Below, in pieces: positions 20,233 through 27,942 of a stretch of DNA of 64,000 nucleotides. Within the stretch, counting starts at the first letter, position 1. Each line of letters opens with the position of its first letter. The position numbers and the translations under genes were made by a program. The stretch is taken from assembly GCF_000802965.1 (NCBI RefSeq), contig NZ_JSAK01000034.1:1-64000 (forward strand). Reading direction: 5' to 3'. The stretch comes from Pseudomonas fluorescens. Its GTDB lineage: Bacteria; Pseudomonadota; Gammaproteobacteria; Pseudomonadales; Pseudomonadaceae. The notes beneath the pieces were generated by a model. It had not been told where the DNA came from. It made no database searches and saw nothing but the letters and a program-made list of their open reading frames with translations.

Positions 20233-20558
20233 GGGCAGTGCTCCAGTTGGCGCCAGTGAAGACGGCGCGTCTGTTTTTCTTGTTGAGTGACTGTCTGTGG
20301 CAGCCAGTTATTTCACCTCCCAATGGTTGTTTAGAGAGCCGGCGCGGCGATAGCCATGAGTCTCGTCATTGGACGCCAAAGCGTCGTCATTTGACGCCAT
20401 GGCGGTGTTCCTGTGGTGCTACCGCCAGCAGGAGAGGGGGGTGGGTTTTTTCCCCCTGACCGGGTGGGTGCGCGCTCGGTTCATTCCTCTACCGTGGCTG
20501 TCGGTGGGCGAGTCGGGCCGTTCCTGACCCCCTTCAGCCGAATGCGAGGAGTACATCA
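20233..20558. other. Divergent intergenic region
   Basis: 326 bases between the minus-strand DUF1254 operon and the plus-strand dehydrogenase operon. It holds the direct-repeat operator candidate at 20364-20399, a short GGCGGT...ACCGCC inverted repeat at 20401-20426 and a G-rich/C-rich pair at 20435-20457. Both operons must be promoted from here or near it. I see no clean sigma70 or sigma54 promoter. Confidence 0.5.
20364..20399. promoter_or_regulatory. Candidate AraC/XylS-type operator: two direct repeats, 21-bp period
   Basis: CGTCATTGGACGCCA (20364-20378) and CGTCATTTGACGCCA (20385-20399) match at 14 of 15 positions and are separated by 6 bases. A 15-bp half-site with a 21-bp period (two helical turns) is the arrangement bound by AraC and XylS monomers side by side. 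It lies 132 bases before the DUF1254 start and about 160 before the GTG of the dehydrogenase. The binding protein is inferred, not known; the AraC stub at 14136 or an unlinked regulator are candidates. Confidence 0.6.
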
Positions 20559-21752
20559 GTGGATATCCAGTTCACCCCTGCCGAACAGGCCTTCCGCGAG
20601 GAAGTGCGCGCGTTTTTGCGTCACACAGTGCCGGCCGATATTGCTGCACGCGGACGCCATGGCAAGCATTTCAATAAAGAGGACCAAGTGGCCTGGATGC
20701 GCCTGCTCAATGAGCGGGGATGGCTGGCCGCCGGATGGCCCGTAGAGTTTGGTGGCACCGGGTGGGGGGTGGTCGAGAAGCATATTTTCGAGGAAGAGTG
20801 CGCCGCGTTCGGTGCACCGGGCATCGTGCCATTCGGTGTCAACATGGTCGCTCCGGTGATCATCAAGTTTGGTACACCCGAGCAGCAGGCGCGTTTCCTG
20901 CCGCGCATTCTCAGTTGCGAAGACTGGTGGTGCCAGGGCTATTCCGAGCCGGGGGCCGGTTCTGACCTTGCCGCCTTGAAGGCACGTGCTGTTCGCGATG
21001 GCGATCACTACGTGGTCAATGGCCAGAAAACCTGGACCACCACCGCCCATTACGCTGACTGGATGTTTTGCCTGGTCCGTACCGACCCCGACGCACAACA
21101 GCAACGCGGTATCAGCTTCTTGCTGATCGATATGAAAACCCCGGGCATCACCGTTCGGCCGATCATCACCCTCGACGGTGAACACGAAGTCAATGAAGTG
21201 TTCCTCGACGACGTGCGGGTGCCGGTGCAGAACCTGGTCGGTGAAGAAAACAAGGGCTGGACCTGCGCCAAGTATCTGTTGACCCACGAGCGCACCAGCA
21301 TTGTCGGCATCGGCCAAGCCAAACAGATGCTTTCGCGGCTCAAGCAGATCGCAAGCCGGGAGCAGCGAGACGGTTTGCCCTTGATCGATGACGATCAATT
21401 GCGCCTGCAAATCGCCGATCTGGAGATCCAGCTGAGAGCAATCGAGATGAGCAACTTGCGCACCCTTGCGTCCGCCCGTGACGGTGGGGTTCCCGGTGCC
21501 GAGAGTTCGTTCCTGAAGATCAAGGGCTCGGAGATTCGCCAGGCCATCACCTACCTGATGAGCAAGACGCTGGGCCCGTATGCCATGCCTTTTGTCGAAG
21601 AAGAACTCGGTTACGGCGACCAACCGGACCTGTACCGCGACTACAGCACCGCACCATTCAGCCAGTACCTGGACATGCGCAAGACCTCGGTCTACGGCGG
21701 TTCCAACGAAATCCAGAAGAACATCATCGCCAAGATGATTCTTGAGTTGTAA
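20559..21752 (+). CDS. Acyl-CoA dehydrogenase, subunit A of a tandem pair
   Basis: A 397-residue FadE-type dehydrogenase with intact motifs: GYSEPGAGSDLAALK, VNGQKTWTTTAHYAD and the C-terminal TSVYGGSNEIQKNIIAKMIL. It starts with GTG, preceded by GCGAGGA at 20544-20550. The next gene, 14 bases on, is a second, more divergent dehydrogenase. Such adjacent unlike pairs (FadE28/FadE29, FadE26/FadE27 in mycobacteria) form heterotetramers acting on bulky steroid or side-chain CoA thioesters, which suggests the same here. Confidence 0.88.
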   Translation: MDIQFTPAEQAFREEVRAFLRHTVPADIAARGRHGKHFNKEDQVAWMRLLNERGWLAAGWPVEFGGTGWGVVEKHIFEEECAAFGAPGIVPFGVNMVAPVIIKFGTPEQQARFLPRILSCEDWWCQGYSEPGAGSDLAALKARAVRDGDHYVVNGQKTWTTTAHYADWMFCLVRTDPDAQQQRGISFLLIDMKTPGITVRPIITLDGEHEVNEVFLDDVRVPVQNLVGEENKGWTCAKYLLTHERTSIVGIGQAKQMLSRLKQIASREQRDGLPLIDDDQLRLQIADLEIQLRAIEMSNLRTLASARDGGVPGAESSFLKIKGSEIRQAITYLMSKTLGPYAMPFVEEELGYGDQPDLYRDYSTAPFSQYLDMRKTSVYGGSNEIQKNIIAKMILEL

Positions 21753-21766
21753 GGGGCTTATCGATC

Positions 21767-22909
21767 ATGGACTTCAAACTTTCCGAAGAGCAGCAGATGC
21801 TGCAAGACACCGTCTCCCGTCTGGTGCGTGACAGCTACGATTTCGAGTTGCGCGAGCGCTTTGCCGCAAGTGAAGAGGGTTTCAGTGTCGCGTTCTGGCA
21901 GCAGCTCGGCGAACTTGGGCTGACCGCCGTGCCATTTGCGTCCGAGTACGGCGGCTTCGGCGGCGGTGGAGTAGAGACCCTGCTGACCATGACCGAGCTG
22001 GGCCGTGGCTTGTGCCTGGAACCCTACCTTCATTCGGTGATTTTTGCCGGTGGCCTGCTGAGCCAGCTTGGCAACGACGAGCAGCGCAGCGAATTGCTGC
22101 CGCAGGTCGCCAGCGGTCAATTGCAACTGGCGGTCGCTGTCGATGAGCCGACCAGTCATTACCAATTGCACGATGTGCGTACTAGCGCCGAAGCGGTAAG
22201 CGGCGGCTGGAAACTCAATGGCCGTAAATCGGTGGTAGTCGCCGGCCACAGCGCCGGGATGATCGTAGTGTCGGCGCGCACTGCCGGCAGCGAGCGCGAT
22301 GAAAAAGGTGTCAGCCTGTTCTTGCTCGACCCCAATGCACCGGGCGTCAGCCGTCGTGCCTATCCCTCCATGGACGGACGCAAGGCTTGCGACCTGTACC
22401 TTGAAAACGTTGTTGTCAGCGCTGCCGCGATGCTCGGTGAAGCGGGCCAGGCCCTGACGGCTTTGCGTTATCAGCAGGGCCGAGCGATTGCGGCGCAGTG
22501 CGCCGAAGCGGTGGGCAGCATGGAAGCGGTGTGCGACCTGACCCTCGACTATCTGAAGACGCGCAAACAGTTCGGCCAGGCGATCGGCAAGTTCCAGGTT
22601 TTGCAGCACCGCATGGTGGACATGCGCATCGAACTGGACCAGGCCACATCGATGGCCATCCTCGCCTCTTGCGCAGCGGACGCACCGGACAACGACGACC
22701 GCAGCCGCACCCTGGCAGCCGCCAAAGTCCTGATCGTGCGCGCCGGCCGGTTCATCGCCGACCAGGGTATTCAGTTGCACGGTGGCATCGGCCTGACCTG
22801 GGAGTACGTGTTGTCGCACCACGCCAAGCACTTGCTGATGCTCAACCATCAGTTCGGTAACGATGACCATCACCTCAAGACATACAGCCGACTGATGCGG
22901 GTCGACTGA
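21767..22909 (+). CDS. Acyl-CoA dehydrogenase-like protein, subunit B of the tandem pair
   Basis: A 380-residue dehydrogenase-family protein. The usual TEPGxGSD motif is degenerate (VDEPTSHYQLHDVR, about 125-138), while the dimer and FAD-contact regions are kept (YLKTRKQFGQAIGKFQVLQH, QLHGGIGLTWEY). This is the expected pattern of the partner subunit in heteromeric dehydrogenases. The preceding gene is the subunit with the intact motif. Independent activity cannot be excluded. Start ATG 21767 follows AAGGGG. Confidence 0.82.
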   Translation: MDFKLSEEQQMLQDTVSRLVRDSYDFELRERFAASEEGFSVAFWQQLGELGLTAVPFASEYGGFGGGGVETLLTMTELGRGLCLEPYLHSVIFAGGLLSQLGNDEQRSELLPQVASGQLQLAVAVDEPTSHYQLHDVRTSAEAVSGGWKLNGRKSVVVAGHSAGMIVVSARTAGSERDEKGVSLFLLDPNAPGVSRRAYPSMDGRKACDLYLENVVVSAAAMLGEAGQALTALRYQQGRAIAAQCAEAVGSMEAVCDLTLDYLKTRKQFGQAIGKFQVLQHRMVDMRIELDQATSMAILASCAADAPDNDDRSRTLAAAKVLIVRAGRFIADQGIQLHGGIGLTWEYVLSHHAKHLLMLNHQFGNDDHHLKTYSRLMRVD

Positions 22910-22975
22910 CACAGTTGGGCATCGCTTTGCTTCTTTATGGGTTCTCGGGCCCTTTTTTCAGGAAAACCAGCCACC

Positions 22976-23803
22976 GTGAACTATCAGATGATCACCTACG
23001 AAAAATGCGACGCCGTCGCCGTCCTCACGCTCAACCAGCCGGAACTGCTCAATGCCTTGAGCGCGGCGATGCTGGGGGAAGTCCTCGAAGCCTTGGCCGA
23101 GGTGCGCCAGGACAACCGCGTGCGGGCCTTGGTGTTGACCGCCAACGGCAAGCTGTTTAGCGCTGGCGCTCAATTGAACGAACTTTTACACGGTGGTGAG
23201 GCGGGGCTAAGCCGCGGGGCCAATGTCGCGCGGATGATGGACGGGGTGTTCAACCCCGTTGTAGCCCAACTGCGCGAGTTGCCGGTACCCGTAGTCGTTG
23301 CCTTGAACGGTGGTGTCGCCGGGGGCGCCGTGGGGCTGGCTCTGGCGGCAGACGTCATCATCGCCGCGCGTTCGGCGTACTTCTATTTGCCGTTCGTGCC
23401 GAAACTCGGCCTGGTGCCGGACCTCGGTTCGTCGTGGTTCCTCGAACGTCTGCTCGGTGGTCCACGGGCGTTGGCCCTGACGTTGACGGGCGGGCGCTGG
23501 TCGGCTGAACAGGCCGAACGCTGGGGCATGATTCACGCCTGCGTGGACGCTGAAGCCTTGTCGGGCCAGGCCATGGACGTGGCCCGTCAACTGGCTGCTC
23601 TACCCGCCCACGGGGTGATCGAGGCGCGTAGTGTATTCGATGCGGCCAGAGGCAATTCGCTGGCGCAACAGTTGACCTATGAGACTGATCGCCAGCGCGA
23701 GCTTTTGGACAGGCCCACCTTCGAACAGGGTGCCCAGGCGTTTCTGGCGAAACGCGAGCCGCAGTTTCCCGGGCGCGAATCCGGCGTCATGAACACTCTC
23801 TGA
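22976..23803 (+). CDS. Enoyl-CoA hydratase/isomerase (PaaG-like)
   Basis: A 275-residue crotonase-family protein. It has the oxyanion-hole segment GKLFSAGAQLNELL and the block NGGVAGGAVGLALAADVIIA followed by PKLGLVPDLGSSWFLERLLG. The PDLGSS aspartate is the acid/base seen in PaaG-type isomerases, and the glutamate of classic hydratases is not obvious. It may therefore isomerise a double bond rather than hydrate. The GTG at 22976 is taken as start because AGGA lies upstream; an ATG at 22988 is an equally reasonable start. Confidence 0.8.
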   Translation: MNYQMITYEKCDAVAVLTLNQPELLNALSAAMLGEVLEALAEVRQDNRVRALVLTANGKLFSAGAQLNELLHGGEAGLSRGANVARMMDGVFNPVVAQLRELPVPVVVALNGGVAGGAVGLALAADVIIAARSAYFYLPFVPKLGLVPDLGSSWFLERLLGGPRALALTLTGGRWSAEQAERWGMIHACVDAEALSGQAMDVARQLAALPAHGVIEARSVFDAARGNSLAQQLTYETDRQRELLDRPTFEQGAQAFLAKREPQFPGRESGVMNTL

Positions 23804-23855
23804 CTATTTCGCTATGACAGGCGCTGGCACAGCGTCGCAAGCCATTGGAGCAAAA

Positions 23856-24620
23856 ATGATGAACAGTAGTTTTTCCGGTCAGGTCGCTCTGGTTACGGGG
23901 GCTGCGGGTGGAATTGGCAGGGCCGCGGCCATGGCTTTCGCAGCGGCAGGCTTGAAGGTTGCGGTGGTCGATTGTCAGCGCGACGGTGGCGAAAACACCG
24001 TGCGGATGATTCGCGAGGCGGGTGGGGAAGCCAGCTTTTTCCCCTGCGACGTGACCTCTGATGCCCAGGTCAAGCAACTCACTGAACAGGTGCTCGCTAC
24101 TTATGGGGCCATTGACTATGCCCACAACAACGCCGGAATCGAGCGCGAGAAAGGCCGAGTGGGTGACAGTGGTGAGGAGGTTTACGACGCGCTGATGGAC
24201 GTGAACGTCAAAGGCGTCTGGATGTGCATGAAGTACCAGCTGGAAGTAATGCTGGCCCAGGGGCGTGGGGCGATTGTCAACACCGCATCGGTCGCTGGCC
24301 TGCGCGGCGTTCGCAAAATGGGCATTTACAGTGCCAGTAAACACGCCGTAGTCGCACTGACCAAATCCGCGGCCATCGAGTACGCGAAAAAGGGTATCCG
24401 CATCAATGCCGTGTGCCCGGCGGTCATCGAGACGCCCATGCTCGAGCAGATGATCAAGATCGATCCCTTAGTGGCGGAACGCTCTGCGGCCATGCATCCC
24501 ATCGGCCGGCTGGGGCGTGCCGACGAGGTGGCCAACGCCGTGCTGTTCCTGTGCAGCGACGGTGCCAGTTTCATCACCGGGCACGCGCTCGCCGTCGATG
24601 GCGGATTGAGCGCCGGCTGA
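23856..24620 (+). CDS. Short-chain dehydrogenase/reductase
   Basis: A 254-residue classical SDR. The motif TGAAGGIG is at 14-21, AVVDC (about residue 38) favours NAD, NNAG follows, and the catalytic YSASK is near 157-161. The C-terminal block GHALAVDGGLSAG is typical. It probably oxidises a hydroxyacyl-CoA or an alcohol intermediate. GGAG at 23847-23850 sits before two successive ATGs (23856 and 23859); either can be the start. Confidence 0.85.
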   Translation: MMNSSFSGQVALVTGAAGGIGRAAAMAFAAAGLKVAVVDCQRDGGENTVRMIREAGGEASFFPCDVTSDAQVKQLTEQVLATYGAIDYAHNNAGIEREKGRVGDSGEEVYDALMDVNVKGVWMCMKYQLEVMLAQGRGAIVNTASVAGLRGVRKMGIYSASKHAVVALTKSAAIEYAKKGIRINAVCPAVIETPMLEQMIKIDPLVAERSAAMHPIGRLGRADEVANAVLFLCSDGASFITGHALAVDGGLSAG

Positions 24621-24667
24621 TTCTGCACTGCATCCAGACTGCGTATTCAACGAGAGAGATTTCATTC

Positions 24668-25444
24668 ATGACGCAACCGCTATCGTGCGCCCCCGCGCGC
24701 AACTTCGCCAACGCGCTCGACTTCACCGGCAAGACTGTTTTGGTGGTCGGTGGCTCCAGTGGCATTGGTAATGGCATCGCCCAAAGCTTCCGCGAACTCG
24801 GCGCCCAGGTGCATGTGTGGGGCACTCGCTCGCACGCCTGCGACTACAGCATGGAAGAAGGCTCGGACTTGCAAGGCTTGCACTATGCCCAGGTCGATTT
24901 GAACGAACAGTCGGCTATCGAAGAGGTTCAGCCGGCATTCGAGCGTCTTGATGTGTTGGTACTGGCCCAAGGCACGATTTTGTACAAGCGCGCCGAATTC
25001 GATATGCAGGGCTTCGACAAAGTCATGCGGGTCAATCTGGGCAGCATGATGGCGTGCTCGCTCAAGTTCCAGGACATGCTGCAACGCAGCCAAGGGGCAT
25101 TGATCACTCTGAGTTCTACGGCGGGTTTTCGCACGACCCGTGGCAACCCGGCCTATGCCGCCTCAAAGTCGGGCGTCGTCGGGCTCACCGCCACCCTGGG
25201 CGACGCTTGGGCAAATCAGGGTATTCGGGTCAATGGCATTGCTCCGGGATTGGTCGATACCAAGTTGACACGGGTCAGCACGCAATCACCAGAGCGCCTG
25301 CAGGGACTATTGGCACGTATCCCACTCAGGCGCATGGGCCTGCCCGAGGAGATGGCGGGTGCAGCGGTGTTCCTGGCCTCGCCTTTGTCCTCCTACATGG
25401 TGGGGCAAACCTTGCTGGTGGACGGCGGACTTACGCTGGCCTGA
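24668..25444 (+). CDS. Short-chain dehydrogenase/reductase
   Basis: A 258-residue SDR with GGSSGIG at 28-34, a conserved serine in LITLSSTAGF, and catalytic YAASK near residues 162-166. The second strand reads VHVWGTR, with no acidic residue and an arginine nearby, so NADP is possible, unlike its neighbour. The N-terminal 20 residues before the first strand are longer than usual. It follows the previous SDR by 47 bases and precedes the ACAD10/11-like gene, in the same order as the SDR in levulinate-type operons, though synteny alone does not fix the substrate. Confidence 0.83.
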   Translation: MTQPLSCAPARNFANALDFTGKTVLVVGGSSGIGNGIAQSFRELGAQVHVWGTRSHACDYSMEEGSDLQGLHYAQVDLNEQSAIEEVQPAFERLDVLVLAQGTILYKRAEFDMQGFDKVMRVNLGSMMACSLKFQDMLQRSQGALITLSSTAGFRTTRGNPAYAASKSGVVGLTATLGDAWANQGIRVNGIAPGLVDTKLTRVSTQSPERLQGLLARIPLRRMGLPEEMAGAAVFLASPLSSYMVGQTLLVDGGLTLA

Positions 25445-25504
25445 ACCCTTCGAAACCCTACATTGGCCACCGCTCGGTGGCGTTAATTGCGACGGAGTAA
25501 TGAC

Positions 25505-26797
25505 ATGAGCTGGTCCTTTGAAACCGATGCCCAATTCCAGGCTGAACTCGACTGGATGGATGAATTCGTGCGCACCCGCGTTGAGCCGCTCGACCATATT
25601 CTGGACTGCGCCTATGACGTGAAGAACCCGGCCAACGTGCGCCTGGTGCGGCCATTGCAGGCTGAGGTCAAGGCCCGTGGCCTGTGGGCCAGCCATTTGG
25701 GACCTGAACTCGGCGGGCAAGGTTTTGGGCAGGTGAAGCTGGGCTTGATGAACGAAATTCTCGGGCGCTCAGACTTTGCCCCGATCGTATTCGGTTGCCA
25801 GGCGCCTGATACCGGCAATGCGGAAATCCTCGCCCACTTCGGTACCCCGGAACAGAAGCGACGCTGGCTGGAACCGTTGTTGGCCAACGATATTGTTTCG
25901 TGCTTTTCAATGACTGAACCCCAGGGTGGTTCAGATCCTCAGGTGTTCACCACTCGGGCTGTCCTCGAGGGTGACGAGTGGGTCATCAATGGCGAAAAGT
26001 GGTTTTCATCCAACGCTCGCTATGCCGACTTCTTCATCGTGATGGCCGTGACCGATCCTGAAGCCCCACTGATTTCCAGTCAGTCGATGTTTATCGTTCC
26101 GGCAGGTACACCGGGCCTGGAGATTGTTCGTGATGTGGGCTTTGCCTCCGAGAAAGTCGCCACCCATGCCTACGTGCGCTACACCAACGTCCGCGTGCCG
26201 GCCGATCATATTCTCGGTGGCGTCGGCCAGGCCTTCGTGGTCGCACAAACACGCCTTGGTGGAGGTCGCATTCACCATGCGATGCGCACTATCGGTGAGG
26301 CAAAAATGATCCTCGACATGGCCTGCGAACGGGTACTGTCGCGGGTGACCAAGGGCGAACGCCTGGCCCGCAAGCAGATGGTGCAGGAGAAGATCGCTGA
26401 CAGCTGGATCGAGCTGGAGCAATTCCGTCTGCTGGTATTGCGAACTGCCTGGCTGATTGACAAACACCAGGACTACAAACGCGTGCGCAAGGACATCGCT
26501 GCCGTCAAGGCCGTCATGCCCAAGGTCCTGCACGATATCGCCTCCCGCGCCCTGCACCTGCATGGCTCGATCGGCGTGTCCGATGAAATGCCATTTGTAC
26601 ATAGCGTGGTCAACTCGTATTTCCTGGGACTGGCCGACGGTCCTACCGAAGTGCACAAAGTCACCGTGGCCCGAGAGATTCTCGATACCTATCAGGCGTG
26701 CGACGAGTTGTTCCCGGCGTACCACCTGCCGCGTCAACGTGCCCGTGCATTGAACCAGTACGGCGATGTGCTCGAAGACCTGCAAGGTGTCCTGTGA
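25505..26797 (+). CDS. ACAD10/11-like acyl-CoA dehydrogenase-family protein
   Basis: A 430-residue protein of the long ACAD10/ACAD11 branch, shown by MTEPQGGSDPQVF, RLGGGRIHHAMRTIG, LHLHGSIGVSDEMPF and the ending ADGPTEVHKVTVAREIL. Members of this branch, including LvaC of the Pseudomonas levulinate pathway, work with a phosphotransferase-like kinase. They convert a 4-phosphoacyl-CoA on to the enoyl- or 3-hydroxyacyl-CoA rather than doing a simple dehydrogenation. The kinase gene follows after 34 bases. The start at 25505 has GGAG upstream. Ordinary 2,3-dehydrogenation is the alternative. Confidence 0.85.
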   Translation: MSWSFETDAQFQAELDWMDEFVRTRVEPLDHILDCAYDVKNPANVRLVRPLQAEVKARGLWASHLGPELGGQGFGQVKLGLMNEILGRSDFAPIVFGCQAPDTGNAEILAHFGTPEQKRRWLEPLLANDIVSCFSMTEPQGGSDPQVFTTRAVLEGDEWVINGEKWFSSNARYADFFIVMAVTDPEAPLISSQSMFIVPAGTPGLEIVRDVGFASEKVATHAYVRYTNVRVPADHILGGVGQAFVVAQTRLGGGRIHHAMRTIGEAKMILDMACERVLSRVTKGERLARKQMVQEKIADSWIELEQFRLLVLRTAWLIDKHQDYKRVRKDIAAVKAVMPKVLHDIASRALHLHGSIGVSDEMPFVHSVVNSYFLGLADGPTEVHKVTVAREILDTYQACDELFPAYHLPRQRARALNQYGDVLEDLQGVL

Positions 26798-26831
26798 CGG
26801 GCGCTCTTGGCATGAATGACGGGAGTGCCTG

Positions 26832-27896
26832 ATGAGCAAAATGGAAAACGGCCTGGATTGGCAGACACTGGTGGATATCCCTCGGCTGCAACGGTGGATG
26901 GACGTCGAAGGGCTGGGCGAGGGGCCGATCAGTGGTGCGCAACCACTGGCCGGTGGCACCCAGAACCTGCTACTGCTTCTGCACCGTAGCGGCCGCGACT
27001 ATGTCCTGCGCCGGCCGCCGCTGCATCCGCGCATGGACGGCAACGCCACGATGCGCCGTGAAATGCGGGTCTTGCAGGCGCTGGCCGCCACCGACGTGCC
27101 GCATGCGGGATTCATCGCCGGGTGTAAAGACACTGAGGTGTTGGGTTCGGCGTTTTATCTGATGGAGCCCATTGAGGGGTTCAACGCGTGCGAGCGGATG
27201 CCGGCCCTGCATGCCGGCGACCTGGCCGTACGGCATGCCATGGGCCTGGCCTTGGCTGATGGTGCCGCGGCCTTGGGACGGGTCGATCTGGCACGGGTTG
27301 GCTTGAGCGACCTGGGCAAGGTCGAGGGTTTCCTCGAACGCCAGGTCCCGCGCTGGCAAGCGTTGCTCCATAGTTACGAGGAGTTCACCGGCTGGAGTGG
27401 TTCGCAGGCGTTGGGCGATGTGGGCGCCATCGGGCGTTGGCTGGAGCAACGACGACCCCCAACGTTCGAACCGGGACTGATGCATGGTGACTATCACTTG
27501 GCCAACGTAATGTTCCGCAATGACGGGCCGCAATTAGGTGCCATCGTCGACTGGGAAATGACCACGGCAGGGGATCCATTGCTGGACCTCGGCTGGATGC
27601 TCGCGACCTGGCCGGATGCTGATGGCATCGCCACGGGCCCGGCTACCCCGCAGCCATGGAGCGGATTTCCTGACGCCGGGGCGCTGATAGCCCGTTACGC
27701 CATGGGCAGTAAACGCGACCTGAGCCACGTGCAGTGGTACGCGGTTTTGGCCTGCTACAAGCTGGGTATCGTGCTTGAGGGTACCCACGCTCGTGCCTGC
27801 GCCGGCAAGGCATCTAGAGAAATCGGGGTGCAGTTGCATCAGGCTGCGCTGAAGCTTTTCGAACGTGCAAGCCAGTGGATCGAAGGCAGGCGCTGA
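26832..27896 (+). CDS. Aminoglycoside-phosphotransferase-fold kinase (LvaA/ACAD10-11 N-domain-like)
   Basis: A 354-residue APH-fold kinase. The catalytic loop is MHGDYHLANVMF (about 217-228) and the metal-binding motif IVDWEMTTAGDPLLDLGW is near 238-255. The N-terminal lobe carries a glycine-rich QPLAGGTQNLLLLL and VLRRPP, where the arginine replaces the usual lysine region as in the acyl-CoA kinases of this family. Fused or adjacent to ACAD10/11-type dehydrogenases, such kinases phosphorylate the 4-hydroxyl of 4-hydroxyacyl-CoA. A role on a hydroxylated substrate is thus likely; it is not a resistance gene. Confidence 0.85.
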   Translation: MSKMENGLDWQTLVDIPRLQRWMDVEGLGEGPISGAQPLAGGTQNLLLLLHRSGRDYVLRRPPLHPRMDGNATMRREMRVLQALAATDVPHAGFIAGCKDTEVLGSAFYLMEPIEGFNACERMPALHAGDLAVRHAMGLALADGAAALGRVDLARVGLSDLGKVEGFLERQVPRWQALLHSYEEFTGWSGSQALGDVGAIGRWLEQRRPPTFEPGLMHGDYHLANVMFRNDGPQLGAIVDWEMTTAGDPLLDLGWMLATWPDADGIATGPATPQPWSGFPDAGALIARYAMGSKRDLSHVQWYAVLACYKLGIVLEGTHARACAGKASREIGVQLHQAALKLFERASQWIEGRR

Positions 27897-27901
27897 GAAA
27901 A

Positions 27902-27938
27902 GAGGACGCTTTGCAGCCAGAGGCAGCAAAGCGTCCTC
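27902..27938. terminator. Bidirectional intrinsic terminator
   Basis: A perfect 13-bp stem (27902-27914 with 27926-27938) with an 11-base loop, followed by ATTTT on the plus strand and by TTTT on the minus strand. It separates the convergent kinase and DUF1254 genes. Confidence 0.88.
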
Positions 27939-27942
27939 ATTT

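Noticed and set aside
23825..23839. Sigma54 promoter-like TGGCAC-N5-CGCA
   Set aside because: The -12 element lacks the essential TTGC and the site is between tightly spaced operon genes.
26832..27896. Aminoglycoside resistance gene
   Set aside because: The APH fold is shared, but the motif context and its ACAD10/11-like partner point to acyl-CoA kinases.
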